A stretch of DNA of 64,000 nucleotides from Mycolicibacterium palauense (GTDB lineage: Bacteria; Actinomycetota; Actinomycetes; Mycobacteriales; Mycobacteriaceae): positions 1 through 64,000 of the forward strand of contig NZ_NVQF01000016.1 in assembly GCF_002592005.1 (NCBI RefSeq). Direction: 5' to 3'. Position 1 is the first letter of the stretch. Each line of letters begins with the position of its first letter. The position numbers and the translations under genes were made by a program. A model generated the notes under the pieces. It worked only from the letters and a program-made list of their open reading frames with translations. It was not told the DNA's origin and ran no database searches. This document shows, piece after piece, positions 46,813 through 55,487 of this stretch.

Positions 46813-47875
46813 CTTCTTGTGCCCCAACTGTGGCCAGCACCTGACTTTCGAGAACTCGGTTTGCCTGTCCTGCGGCAGCGCGATCGGGTTCTCGCTGGAC
46901 GACATGGCGATGCTGGTGATCGCCAGCGGATCCGACAGCGACCACGGTGGGGCTGTGGACGCCCGCGAGTACCGGTTGTGCGCGAACCTTCACCTGGCCG
47001 AGTGCAACTGGCTGGTCCATCTGGACCCCACCAGCACGGTGCAGGGTGAACTGTGTGCGTCGTGCCGACTGACCAGGGTCCGGCCCAACGACGGCGACAC
47101 CAAGGCGCTGGCGGCCTTCGCCGAGGCCGAGCGTGCCAAACGCCGTCTGGTCGCCGAACTCTACGAGCTGAAGCTGCCGATCACCGGCCGCGACGCCGAT
47201 CCCGAGTACGGCCTGGCCTTCGACCTGTTGTCCAGCGAACTGGAGAAGGTCTTCACCGGCCACCACAACGGTGTGATCACCCTGGATCTGGCCGAGGGTG
47301 ACGATGTGCACCGCGAACAGCTGCGGGTGGCGATGGACGAGCCCTACCGCACCCTGCTGGGGCATTTCCGCCACGAGATCGGCCATTACTACTTCTACCG
47401 GCTGGTCGAACCGTCTCAGGACTACCTCAACAGGTTCAACGAGCTGTTCGGCGACCCCTACGCCGATTACCAGGAGGCACTGGACCGCCACTACGGTCGG
47501 GGTGCGCCCGACGGGTGGGAGGACAGGTACGTGTCCTCCTATGCCACGATGCATCCCGCCGAGGACTGGGCCGAGACGTTCGCGCACTATCTGCACATCC
47601 GCGACACGCTGGACACCTCCGCCGCGTTCGGTATCGCGCCCGCCGGCGCCACCTTCGAACGACGAGTCCTGGGGCCCAGTGGATTCGACACCATCATCGA
47701 CCTGTGGCTGCCGCTGGCCTGGTCGTTGAACATGGTCAACCGGTCGATGGGCAAGGCCGACCTGTACCCGTTCGTGCTGCCGGCGCCGGTGCTGGAGAAG
47801 ATGCGGTTCATCCACACCGTCATCGACGAACTGACCAGCAGCGCCGCCAAGGTCGGGGCCACCGAGGGGAGCTGA
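46805..47875 (+). CDS. zinc-ribbon metallopeptidase (Rv2568c-like)
   Basis: A 356-residue cytoplasmic protein. It opens with a four-Cys zinc ribbon (C6, C9, C20, C23; MRDFLCPNCGQHLTF), with more Cys around 60-90. The peptidase site is HEIGHYYF (190-197), with AEDWAETFAHYLHI supplying a likely third ligand Glu. The family is annotated as putative zinc-binding metallopeptidase, function unknown. It closes the four-gene cassette and overlaps the transglutaminase-like gene by 8 bp, so the two are translationally coupled. Confidence 0.9.
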   Translation: MRDFLCPNCGQHLTFENSVCLSCGSAIGFSLDDMAMLVIASGSDSDHGGAVDAREYRLCANLHLAECNWLVHLDPTSTVQGELCASCRLTRVRPNDGDTKALAAFAEAERAKRRLVAELYELKLPITGRDADPEYGLAFDLLSSELEKVFTGHHNGVITLDLAEGDDVHREQLRVAMDEPYRTLLGHFRHEIGHYYFYRLVEPSQDYLNRFNELFGDPYADYQEALDRHYGRGAPDGWEDRYVSSYATMHPAEDWAETFAHYLHIRDTLDTSAAFGIAPAGATFERRVLGPSGFDTIIDLWLPLAWSLNMVNRSMGKADLYPFVLPAPVLEKMRFIHTVIDELTSSAAKVGATEGS

Positions 47876-47972
47876 TCCGCACGGCGGGTGGTTCGGCATC
47901 GATGCGGTAACGCCGGGGTGGGCCCGCGCGCCACAACGGGCTTCCGGCGGCTTGCTTCCTAGGATCTCAGGC

Positions 47973-48836
47973 GTGGCTGACCGATACGGAACCGACATCC
48001 TCGCGAACAACCCGCATCAGCAGCGCCGGCCGCGCGCAACCGAGGTGCCCGTCGAACCGGGGATGGTGCTCGAGGACGCCGAGAGCGGATTCGTCGGCGC
48101 GGTCGTCCGGGTCGAGTACGGCCGGATGGACCTGGAGGACCGGCACGGCCGTACCAGAGGTTTCCCGGTGGGGCCCGGCTATCTGATCGACGGCCGCCCG
48201 GTCATCCTCACCGCGCCCAAGCCGGTCCGGGCACCGGCACGGCCGGCCCGCACCGCCTCGGGGTCGGTGGCCGTACCCGGGGCGCGGGCACGCACCGCCC
48301 GCGCCAGCCGCATCTACGTCGAGGGACGACACGACGCCGAACTGGTCGAGCAGGTGTGGGGCGACGATCTGCGCCTCGAGGGCGTGGTCGTCGAGTATCT
48401 CGGCGGGGTCGACGACCTGCCCGACATCGTCGCCGAGTTTCGGCCGGGCCCGCGGCGCCGGCTCGGTGTGCTGGTGGACCACCTCGTCGACGGCTCGAAG
48501 GAGGCCCGCATCGCCGACGCGGTCCGGCGTGGCCCGGGCGGGCCGAACACCCTGGTCGTCGGGCATCCCTTCATCGACATCTGGCAGGCGGTCAAGCCCG
48601 GGCGGGTCGGCATCCGGGCGTGGCCCGACGTGCCGCGGTCGGTGCCCTGGAAGCACGGTATCTGCGCGGCGCTGGGCTGGCCGCACGACAACCAGGCCGA
48701 CATCGCGCGGGCCTGGCAGCGGATCCGGTCGCGCGTGCGGGACTGGAACGACCTGGAGCCGGCGCTGATCGGCCGCGTCGAAGAGCTCATCGACTTCGTC
48801 ACGACTCCGGTCACGGGACCAGGCGAGGGACCATAG
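47973..48836 (+). CDS. DUF3097 protein with TOPRIM-like region
   Basis: A 287-residue actinobacterial DUF3097 protein. An N-terminal beta-rich part (VPVEPGMVLEDAESGFVGAV) is followed by a segment like a TOPRIM domain: RIYVEGRHDAELVEQV supplies the conserved Glu, and GVLVDHLVDGSKEARI the acidic/Gly stretch where TOPRIM has DxD. The C-terminus is helical. TOPRIM domains occur in primases, topoisomerases and RNases M5, so a nucleic-acid role is an inference. The GTG start gives MADRYGTDILANNPH. It lies 97 bp after the peptide cassette and is probably an independent gene. Confidence 0.85.
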   Translation: MADRYGTDILANNPHQQRRPRATEVPVEPGMVLEDAESGFVGAVVRVEYGRMDLEDRHGRTRGFPVGPGYLIDGRPVILTAPKPVRAPARPARTASGSVAVPGARARTARASRIYVEGRHDAELVEQVWGDDLRLEGVVVEYLGGVDDLPDIVAEFRPGPRRRLGVLVDHLVDGSKEARIADAVRRGPGGPNTLVVGHPFIDIWQAVKPGRVGIRAWPDVPRSVPWKHGICAALGWPHDNQADIARAWQRIRSRVRDWNDLEPALIGRVEELIDFVTTPVTGPGEGP

Positions 48837-48876
48837 CGCTCAGGGGCGGTACGCCCGGAACCCCGGGGCCGAGCGG

Positions 48877-49473
48877 TCAGGAGCAGATACTGGGCCGGCC
48901 GATCAGGTAGTTGCAGTTGTCCGGGAAGCGGTTCTGCACCGGCGGGTCCAGCGGGCCCACGAAGGCCAGGGTGAAGGGCTTGGAGCTGACTCCCGCGGGG
49001 ACACCGCACTGTTCGGGGTGGACCGTCTTGTGGGTCCCGGTCAGCGTGGCTTCGCTGAAGGCGTAGGTCTCGGTGCTCGGTCCGGTGCTGCCGTCGGGAC
49101 ACAGGAACCCGTCGTCCTTCTGCACCGACACCGTCCAGAGCCCGCCGGTCAGCAGCGCGCGGCCGTCGAAGCTGACCAGCTTCTCCGGCCGGGTCATCGC
49201 GGGACCGGGTGTCTTGCTGGACAGGATCACGTTGCAGCCCAGCGTCTGGATCGTCTCGTCGGTGTAGTCGGGCTGGGCGCGGGTGCCGTTGGCCTGCATG
49301 CAGATCGACTGCATCTCCCAGTTGGCCGCCGGGACGCCCTCCTCGTGGAAGGTGTAGTAGCCGTCGGCCGGCGGCACGATCGCCGCGGCCGGTGCCGCCG
49401 ACACCAACGCGACCGCCGCGGCGGCCAGCACGCTCATCGGCAGTCGGGCCCGTGTCGTCGTCCAGGTTGCCAT
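48877..49473 (-). CDS. secreted protein of unknown function
   Basis: A 198-residue exported protein. The signal peptide spans residues 1-32 (MATWTTTRARLPMSVLAAAA, cleavage near AAA/IVPP). The mature part has five or six Cys and a Trp/Tyr-rich, beta-type composition (DGYYTFHEEGVPAANWEMQS, LCPDGSTGPSTETYAFSE). No family recognised; similar small exported proteins are common in mycobacteria. AAAGGGG lies before the ATG. Frames extending upstream to 49896 are repeat-rich and non-coding. Confidence 0.75.
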   Translation of the reverse strand: MATWTTTRARLPMSVLAAAAVALVSAAPAAAIVPPADGYYTFHEEGVPAANWEMQSICMQANGTRAQPDYTDETIQTLGCNVILSSKTPGPAMTRPEKLVSFDGRALLTGGLWTVSVQKDDGFLCPDGSTGPSTETYAFSEATLTGTHKTVHPEQCGVPAGVSSKPFTLAFVGPLDPPVQNRFPDNCNYLIGRPSICS

Positions 49474-49546
49474 TCCGCCCCTTTCCGAAAGGTGAGCACG
49501 CCCCGCCGCGCCTGTCCGTCCCCGACCGTCGGAGAGTCTTCGCCGG

Positions 49547-49615
49547 ACTCTGCCATGAGAGACACTGTCAGGAGACTCTGCCACGAGAGACTCTGCCATG
49601 AGAGACACTGCCAGG
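49547..49615 (+). repeat. 26-bp direct repeats upstream of rarA
   Basis: Copies at 49547-49572 and 49590-49615 match at 25 of 26 bases (core ACTCTGCCATGAGAGACACTG split by a shorter 15-base partial copy at 49575-49589). They lie in the 254-bp region between the divergent secreted-protein gene and rarA. The rest of that region shows no other structure. Confidence 0.8.
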
Positions 49616-49727
49616 TTTACCACCGTCGCCGACAGGGTGGTCCGGCTTCGCCGAACCGCGCGGCCCGCCCCGGTGCGGCCCGTGTGCGGCTTCGCCGATG
49701 TCGCGGCGGCGTGGTAAGCACTGAGAC

Positions 49728-51077
49728 GTGTCCGACGGACTGTTCGACGTGCCCGGTGCCGACCCGGCACCGGTGCCCGACACCGGTCCGGATTTCGGGG
49801 CTCGGCCCGGACCGGCGTCCCCGCTGGCGGTCCGGATGCGGCCACACACCCTCGACGAGGTCGTGGGCCAGGACCACCTGCTGCGTCCCGGCTCACCGCT
49901 GCGCCGGCTCGTCGACGGGTCCGGGGCGGCCTCGGTCATTCTCTACGGCCCACCGGGCACCGGCAAGACGACGCTGGCCTCGCTGATCTCGCAGGCCACC
50001 GGCCGCCGGTTCGAGGCCCTCTCGGCGCTCTCGGCCGGGGTCAAAGAGGTCCGGGCCGTCATCGACGTGGCGCGTCGCGCGGCCGTGCACGGCCAGCAGA
50101 CGGTGTTGTTCATCGACGAGGTGCACCGCTTCTCCAAGACCCAGCAGGACGCCCTGCTGGCCGCGGTCGAGAACCGGATCGTGCTGCTGGTGGCCGCCAC
50201 CACGGAGAATCCGTCGTTCTCGGTGGTGGCGCCGCTGCTGTCGCGGTCGCTGATCCTGCAGCTGCAGCCGCTGAGCGCCGACGGGATCCGTGCCGTGGTG
50301 CAGCGGGCGATCGGCGACGAGCGGGGACTGGCCGGGCAGGTCCCGGTCGACGACGAGGCCGTCGATCTGCTGGTGCAGCTGGCCGCCGGCGACGCCCGGC
50401 GTGCGCTGACCGCCCTGGAGGTGGCCGCCGAGGCCGGTGGGCGGGTCACCGTCGAGGTCGTCGAGCAGTCCCTGGACCAGGCGGCCGTGCGCTACGACCG
50501 CGACGGCGACCAGCACTACGACGTCATCAGCGCCTTCATCAAATCGGTGCGCGGGTCCGACGTCGATGCCGCGCTGCACTACCTGGCCCGCATGCTGACC
50601 GCGGGGGAGGACCCGCGGTTCCTCGCGCGCCGGCTGATGATCCTGGCCAGCGAGGACATCGGAATGGCCGATCCGACGGCGCTGCTGACCGCGGTGGCCG
50701 CCGCGCAGACCGTGCAGCTGATCGGCATGCCCGAAGCCCAGCTGACGCTGGCCCACGCCACCGTCCACCTGGCGACGGCTCCCAAATCCAACGCGGTGAC
50801 CACGGCGCTGGGGGCCGCCATGGCCGACATCAAGGCCGGCAAGGCCGGGCTGGTGCCGCCGCACCTGCGCGACGGCCACTACTCGGGCGCGGCGGCGCTG
50901 GGCCACGCCCAGGGCTACAAGTACGCCCACGACCATCCCGGCGGGGTGGCCGCCCAGCAGTACCCACCCGACGAACTGGACGGCGTGGACTACTACCACC
51001 CGACCAACCATGGCGCCGAACGCGAGATCTCCGGGCGGCTGGAGAAGCTGCGGGCCATCGTGCGGCGCCGCACGTAG
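49728..51077 (+). CDS. rarA: replication-associated recombination protein RarA (MgsA/WRNIP1 family)
   Basis: AAA+ ATPase of 449 residues acting at stalled replication forks. Walker A is GPPGTGKTT (74-82), Walker [17 protein letters not shown], sensor 1 in AATTENPS, and the C-terminal tetramerisation domain includes [18 protein letters not shown]. It lacks an obvious N-terminal ubiquitin-binding part, as in bacteria. The GTG start ([12 protein letters not shown]) follows the repeat-rich region. The last codons (VRRRT, stop) are written in the first unit of a 26-bp repeat array. Corresponds to Rv2559c. Confidence 0.95.
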   Translation: MSDGLFDVPGADPAPVPDTGPDFGARPGPASPLAVRMRPHTLDEVVGQDHLLRPGSPLRRLVDGSGAASVILYGPPGTGKTTLASLISQATGRRFEALSALSAGVKEVRAVIDVARRAAVHGQQTVLFIDEVHRFSKTQQDALLAAVENRIVLLVAATTENPSFSVVAPLLSRSLILQLQPLSADGIRAVVQRAIGDERGLAGQVPVDDEAVDLLVQLAAGDARRALTALEVAAEAGGRVTVEVVEQSLDQAAVRYDRDGDQHYDVISAFIKSVRGSDVDAALHYLARMLTAGEDPRFLARRLMILASEDIGMADPTALLTAVAAAQTVQLIGMPEAQLTLAHATVHLATAPKSNAVTTALGAAMADIKAGKAGLVPPHLRDGHYSGAAALGHAQGYKYAHDHPGGVAAQQYPPDELDGVDYYHPTNHGAEREISGRLEKLRAIVRRRT

Positions 51078-51189
51078 GGGCCGGTGTGCGGCGCCGCACG
51101 TAGGGGCCGGTGTGCGGCGCCGCACGTAGGGGCCGGTGTGCGGCGCCGCACGTAGGGACCCGTGTGCGGCGCCACAGGTGGGGCCCGGA
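51061..51189 (+). repeat. 26-bp tandem repeat array, five copies, overlapping the rarA stop
   Basis: Copies start at 51061, 51087, 51113, 51139 and 51165. The first three are identical, the fourth has a few changes and the fifth is decayed. Each unit holds the perfect 12-bp palindrome TGCGGCGCCGCA followed by CGTAGGGGCCGGTG. The first unit encodes the RarA C-terminus and its TAG stop. The pattern is a minisatellite without spacers, so it is not a CRISPR array. Confidence 0.93.
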
Positions 51190-51196
51190 GCAGGTT

Positions 51197-51228
51197 CGGC
51201 CGGCCCCGCGCGAAGGCGGGGCCGGCCG
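51197..51228. terminator. strong bidirectional hairpin terminator between rarA and glsB-like gene
   Basis: CGGCCGGCCCCGC (51197-51209) pairs perfectly with GCGGGGCCGGCCG (51216-51228), a 13-bp stem with the loop GCGAAG. It lies between two converging genes, after the repeat array, and is the strongest hairpin of the window. Confidence 0.75.
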
Positions 51229-51258
51229 GTGCGGGGCGGCTTCGGGGCCGACGGCGGT

Positions 51259-51546
51259 TTAGTGCCGGGCGACGGTCCCGCTGCGCCGGCCCATCAGCGC
51301 CGCGACCAGCGCCACGCCGATCGCCGCAACGACGACCTGGACCAGCAGTTCGAGCCAGTCGATACCGGCGGTGGCGGTGGGAATGCCGATCGCGCGGGCC
51401 AGGGCGGTCCCCAGGAACGCCGCCACGATGCCCACGGCGATGGTCAGGAGAACGCCGATGCTCTGCCGGCCGGGTACGACGAGTCGGCCGAGCGCGCCGA
51501 CGACGATGCCGACGATGATCGCGGTGATGATGCCGGTGATGGTCAT
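51259..51546 (-). CDS. GlsB/YeaQ/YmgE-family membrane protein (stress-associated)
   Basis: A 95-residue protein with three hydrophobic helices. It begins MTITGIITAIIVGIVVGALGR, and the GRLVVPGRQSIGVLLTIAVG segment is typical of the transglycosylase-associated/GlsB family, which appears in general stress responses in many bacteria. GGAGGA precedes the ATG. A SigF-type promoter lies just upstream, in keeping with stress induction. The molecular role is unknown. Confidence 0.88.
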   Translation of the reverse strand: MTITGIITAIIVGIVVGALGRLVVPGRQSIGVLLTIAVGIVAAFLGTALARAIGIPTATAGIDWLELLVQVVVAAIGVALVAALMGRRSGTVARH

Positions 51547-51583
51547 GTCTTCCTCCGAGCTGGGCGGGTGCTGTGCAGCCGAA

Positions 51584-51610
51584 ATACCCTTCGGGCGGGC
51601 GCCGTAAACT
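51584..51610 (-). promoter_or_regulatory. SigF-type promoter of the GlsB-like gene
   Basis: On the minus strand AGTTT (51606-51610), 16 bp, then GGGTAT (51584-51589) matches the mycobacterial SigF pattern GGWWT-N16/17-GGGTAY, with one change in the -35. The leader to the ATG would be about 30 bases. Confidence 0.6.
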
Positions 51611-51733
51611 CCTGCCCCGGTGCGCTTCCCGTGCCGCGCCGGGACGCCGCACCGCCCGCGGTGCCCCCGACCGCCTCCCGCGCGCCGCCTCGGCGACCCG
51701 ACACCGGGCGGTGGGGCGCCTACCCTCGAGGAC

Positions 51734-52135
51734 GTGGACACCGACGTGCTCGACATCGACACCACCCGCCGGCGCATCGTCGACCTCAGCAGCGAACTCC
51801 GGGACTTCTGCGCGTCGCACGGCGACGGTCTGTGCAACGTGTTCGTTCCGCACGCCACCGCGGGTGTGGCCATCATCGAGACCGGGGCCGGATCCGACGA
51901 CGACCTGATCGACACGCTGGAGCGGCTGCTGCCGCGCGACGACCGCTACCGGCACGCCCACGGCTCGGCCGGCCACGGGGCCGACCACGTGCTGCCGGCC
52001 ATCGTCGCTCCGTCGGTCACCGTCCCGGTCCAGGGCGGGCGGCTGCTGCTGGGCACCTGGCAGAGCGTCGTGCTGGTCGACCTCAACCGGGACAATCCGC
52101 GCCGCTCGGTGCGGCTGAGCTTCGTCAACGCCTGA
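51734..52135 (+). CDS. YjbQ family protein (UPF0047)
   Basis: A 133-residue YjbQ-type protein (Rv2556c has 129). It has the family segments LCNVFVPHATAGVAIIE, GADHVLPAIVAPSVTVPVQG and the ending LLLGTWQSVVLVDLNRD. Some members show weak thiamine-phosphate synthase activity, but the physiological role is uncertain. The GTG at 51734 (MDTDVLDIDTTRRRIV) fits the family start. It is divergent from the GlsB-like gene and 123 bp upstream of alaS. Confidence 0.9.
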   Translation: MDTDVLDIDTTRRRIVDLSSELRDFCASHGDGLCNVFVPHATAGVAIIETGAGSDDDLIDTLERLLPRDDRYRHAHGSAGHGADHVLPAIVAPSVTVPVQGGRLLLGTWQSVVLVDLNRDNPRRSVRLSFVNA

Positions 52136-52258
52136 GGGCCGGCCTCCGCGCGGGCCCCGCCGCGACCGGTAGTGTTGGACGACTGAACAGATCGGCTCGA
52201 CAGGTCGGTGACGGACAGGCCCGGACGGGCCCGCGAACAGGGAAGTGACAGGGAAGAC

Positions 52259-54967
52259 GTGCAGACACACGAGATCAGGAAGCGGTTCCTGGATCATTTC
52301 GTGAGGGCCGGACACACCGAGGTGCCCAGTGCCTCGGTGATCCTCGACGACCCCAACCTGTTGTTCGTCAACGCCGGCATGGTCCAGTTCGTCCCGTACT
52401 TCCTGGGGCAGCGCACCCCGCCGTACAACACCGCGACCAGCATCCAGAAGTGCATCCGCACCCCCGACATCGACGAAGTCGGGATCACCACCCGCCACAA
52501 CACGTTCTTCCAGATGGCGGGCAACTTCTCCTTCGGTGACTACTTCAAGCGCGGCGCCATCGAGCTGGCCTGGACGCTGCTGACGTCGCCGGTGGCCGAG
52601 GGCGGCTACGGTTTCGATCCCGAAAAACTGTGGGCCACCGTCTACTACGACGACGATGAGGCCGCCCAGCTCTGGCAGGAGATCGCCGGGCTGCCGTCCG
52701 AGCGGATCCAGCGCCGCGGGATGGCCGACAACTACTGGTCGATGGGGATCCCCGGGCCGTGCGGACCGTCCTCGGAGATCTACTACGACCGCGGGCCCGA
52801 GTACGGCATCGAGGGCGGCCCCGAGGCCAACGAGGACCGCTACATCGAGATCTGGAATCTCGTGTTCATGCAGAACGAGCGCGGTGAGGGGACCTCCAAG
52901 GAGGACTTCGAGATCCTCGGCCCGCTGCCGCGCAAGAACATCGACACCGGGATGGGCGTGGAGCGGGTGGCCTGCCTGCTGCAGGGCGTGGACAACGTCT
53001 ACGAGACCGACCTGCTGCGCCCGGTCATCGACACCGTCGCGGCGATCGCCCCGCGCGGATACGCGACGGGTAACCACGACGATGACGTGCGCTACCGCAT
53101 CATCGCCGATCACAGTCGCACGGCGGCCATCATCATCGGCGACGGCGTCACGCCGTCCAACGAGGGCCGCGGCTATGTGCTGCGCCGGCTGCTGCGCCGC
53201 ATCATCCGCGCCGCCAAGCTGCTCGGCGTCGACCAGCCGGTGATGGCTTCGTTGATGGCCACCGTGCGCGAGGCCATGGGCCCGTCGTACCCGGAGCTGG
53301 CCGCCGACTTCGACCGCATCAGCCGCATCGCGGTGGCCGAGGAGACCGCGTTCAACCGGACGCTGGCCGCCGGCTCCAAGTTGTTCGACGAGGCCGCCGC
53401 GGCCACCCGCAGCTCCGGGAAGACGACGCTGTCGGGCTCGGATGCCTTCACGCTGCACGACACCTACGGCTTCCCGATCGACCTGACGCTGGAGATGGCC
53501 GGCGAGGCGGGGTTGAGCGTCGACGAGCTCGGATTCCGTGAACTGATGGCCGAGCAGCGCCGACGCGCCAAGGCCGACGCCGCGGCGCGCAAACACGCCC
53601 ACGCCGACCTGAGCGCCTACCGCGAACTGGTCGACACCGGACCCACCGAGTTCACCGGCTTCGACGAGCTGTCCTCCGACGCGCGGATTCTGGGGATCTT
53701 CGTCGACGGCAAGCGGGTTCCGGTGGTCGCCCACCATGCCCGGGTCCACTCCGAGACCCCGCCGCCGGAGCGGGTGGAGATCGTGCTGGACCGCACGCCG
53801 CTCTACGCCGAGTCCGGTGGCCAGATCGCCGATGTGGGCACCATCGCCGGCGGCGGGTCCGGGGGGACGTCGCGGGCCGCGGTGACCGACGTCCAGAAGA
53901 TCGCCAAAACACTGTTCGTGCACCGGGTCAACGTCGAGTCCGGGGAGTTCGTCGAGGGCGACACCGTCACCGCGGCGGTCGACCCGAAGTGGCGTCACGG
54001 TGCCACCCAGGGACACTCGGGCACCCACATGGTGCATGCCGCGCTGCGTCAGGTGCTCGGCCCCAACGCCGTTCAGGCCGGTTCGCTCAACCGGCCGGGG
54101 TACCTGCGGTTCGACTTCAACTGGCAGGGCCCGCTGTCGGAGCAGCAGCGCAGTGAGATCGAGATCGTGACCAACGAGGCGGTCGAGGCCGACCACGAGG
54201 TGCACACCTTCCACACCCAGCTGGAGAAGGCCAAGGCCATGGGAGCGATGGCGCTGTTCGGGGAGGCCTACCCCGAGGAGGTGCGCGTCGTGGAGATCGG
54301 CGGGCCGTTCTCGCTGGAACTGTGCGGCGGCACCCATGTGCACAACTCCGCCCAGATCGGGCCGGTGACGATTCTGGGTGAGTCCTCGGTCGGCTCGGGT
54401 GTGCGGCGGGTGGAGGCCTATGTCGGGCTGGAGTCCTTCCAGCACCTGGCCAAGGAACGCGCCCTGATGGCGGGTCTGGCCTCCTCGTTGAAGGTGCCCT
54501 CCGAGGAGGTTCCGGCCCGGGTGGCCAACCTGGTGGAGCGGCTGAAGGTGGCCGAGAAGGAACTGGAGAAGACGCGCCTCGCCAACGCGCGCTCGGCTGC
54601 GGTGAATGCCGCCGCGGGGGCTCAGCGGGTGGGTAAGGTCCGTCTCGTGGCACAGCGCATGTCCGGTGGGATGACCGCCGCGGACCTGCGCTCGCTGGTC
54701 GGCGACGTGCGCGGCAAGCTCGGCGCCGAGCCGGCGGTGGTGGCGCTCATCGCCGAGGGCGACAACGGTTCGGTGCCGTTCGTCGTCGCCGTGAACCAGG
54801 GCGCCCTGGACGCCGGTCTGAACGCCAACCAGCTCGTCAAGGCGTTGTCTCCGGCGGTCGACGGGCGCGGCGGCGGCAAGCCGGACCTCGCCCAGGGCTC
54901 GGGCAAGAACGGATCAGGGATCGACGCGGCGCTGGACGCTCTGCGGGCCGAAGTAGCCCGGAGCTAG
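52259..54967 (+). CDS. alaS: alanyl-tRNA synthetase
   Basis: Class II synthetase charging tRNA(Ala), 902 residues (904 in H37Rv). In order: catalytic domain ([43 protein letters not shown]), the tRNA-recognition helices, the editing domain with zinc ligands in [11 protein letters not shown] and [13 protein letters not shown], and the C-Ala domain ([18 protein letters not shown]). All sites are intact. The GTG at 52259 gives [14 protein letters not shown] as in other mycobacteria, with AGGGAAG upstream; a longer frame from 52208 is disfavoured. Corresponds to Rv2555c. Confidence 0.97.
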   Translation: MQTHEIRKRFLDHFVRAGHTEVPSASVILDDPNLLFVNAGMVQFVPYFLGQRTPPYNTATSIQKCIRTPDIDEVGITTRHNTFFQMAGNFSFGDYFKRGAIELAWTLLTSPVAEGGYGFDPEKLWATVYYDDDEAAQLWQEIAGLPSERIQRRGMADNYWSMGIPGPCGPSSEIYYDRGPEYGIEGGPEANEDRYIEIWNLVFMQNERGEGTSKEDFEILGPLPRKNIDTGMGVERVACLLQGVDNVYETDLLRPVIDTVAAIAPRGYATGNHDDDVRYRIIADHSRTAAIIIGDGVTPSNEGRGYVLRRLLRRIIRAAKLLGVDQPVMASLMATVREAMGPSYPELAADFDRISRIAVAEETAFNRTLAAGSKLFDEAAAATRSSGKTTLSGSDAFTLHDTYGFPIDLTLEMAGEAGLSVDELGFRELMAEQRRRAKADAAARKHAHADLSAYRELVDTGPTEFTGFDELSSDARILGIFVDGKRVPVVAHHARVHSETPPPERVEIVLDRTPLYAESGGQIADVGTIAGGGSGGTSRAAVTDVQKIAKTLFVHRVNVESGEFVEGDTVTAAVDPKWRHGATQGHSGTHMVHAALRQVLGPNAVQAGSLNRPGYLRFDFNWQGPLSEQQRSEIEIVTNEAVEADHEVHTFHTQLEKAKAMGAMALFGEAYPEEVRVVEIGGPFSLELCGGTHVHNSAQIGPVTILGESSVGSGVRRVEAYVGLESFQHLAKERALMAGLASSLKVPSEEVPARVANLVERLKVAEKELEKTRLANARSAAVNAAAGAQRVGKVRLVAQRMSGGMTAADLRSLVGDVRGKLGAEPAVVALIAEGDNGSVPFVVAVNQGALDAGLNANQLVKALSPAVDGRGGGKPDLAQGSGKNGSGIDAALDALRAEVARS

Positions 54968-54971
54968 CTGC

Positions 54972-55487
54972 GTGGACCCCAGCGAACACCGGTCGCCGGA
55001 CCGGCCCGGCGACCCGGCCCGGCCCGATCCCGGCAGGGGACGGCGACTGGGTGTCGACGTGGGCAGCGTGCGCATCGGTGTCGCGGTCAGCGACCCCGAC
55101 GCCGTGTTGGCCACGCCGGTGGAGACGGTGCACCGGGAGCGCTCCGGGCGGCACCTGCGCCGGCTGGCGCGGCTGGTCACCGACTACGAGGCGGTGGAGG
55201 TCGTCGTCGGACTGCCCAGGACACTGGCCGACCGCACCGGCCCGGCGGCCCAGGACGCCATCGACGTCGCCGACCGGCTCGCCGAGCGCATCGCTCCCGT
55301 GCCGGTGCGGATGGCCGACGAACGGCTGAGCACCGTGACCGCCCAGCGGGCACTGCGCGACGCCGGAGTGCGATCGAAGGCTCAGCGCCCGGTGGTGGAC
55401 CAGGCCGCCGCGGTGGCGATCCTGCAGAGCTGGCTCGACGCACGCCGGGCCGTCCTGGCCGCTGCGGAAGCGGTCAGCGATGACTGA
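54972..55487 (+). CDS. ruvX: Holliday junction resolvase-like protein RuvX/YqgF
   Basis: RNase H-fold nuclease of the YqgF family, implicated in Holliday-junction resolution and pre-16S rRNA processing. 171 residues; catalytic D29 in [15 protein letters not shown], Glu in [12 protein letters not shown] and Asp in [11 protein letters not shown] are present. A 24-residue Pro/Asp-rich N-terminal tail precedes the domain. It starts 5 bp after alaS and overlaps mltG by 8 bp, all one operon. Corresponds to Rv2554c. Confidence 0.93.
   Translation: MDPSEHRSPDRPGDPARPDPGRGRRLGVDVGSVRIGVAVSDPDAVLATPVETVHRERSGRHLRRLARLVTDYEAVEVVVGLPRTLADRTGPAAQDAIDVADRLAERIAPVPVRMADERLSTVTAQRALRDAGVRSKAQRPVVDQAAAVAILQSWLDARRAVLAAAEAVSDD

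Noticed and set aside
48837..48876. Terminator hairpin between the DUF3097 and secreted-protein genes
   Set aside because: Several GC-rich short pairings are possible (GGGC/GCCC, CCCGG/CCGGG) but no single stem longer than 5 bp stands out.
51061..51189. CRISPR-like repeat array
   Set aside because: The 26-bp units are directly adjacent with no spacers and no cas genes are nearby. It is a minisatellite.
50993..54445. Minus-strand ORF of 1150 codons covering alaS
   Set aside because: Antisense of AlaRS, and its lower end runs through the 26-bp repeat array. No start signal or domain.
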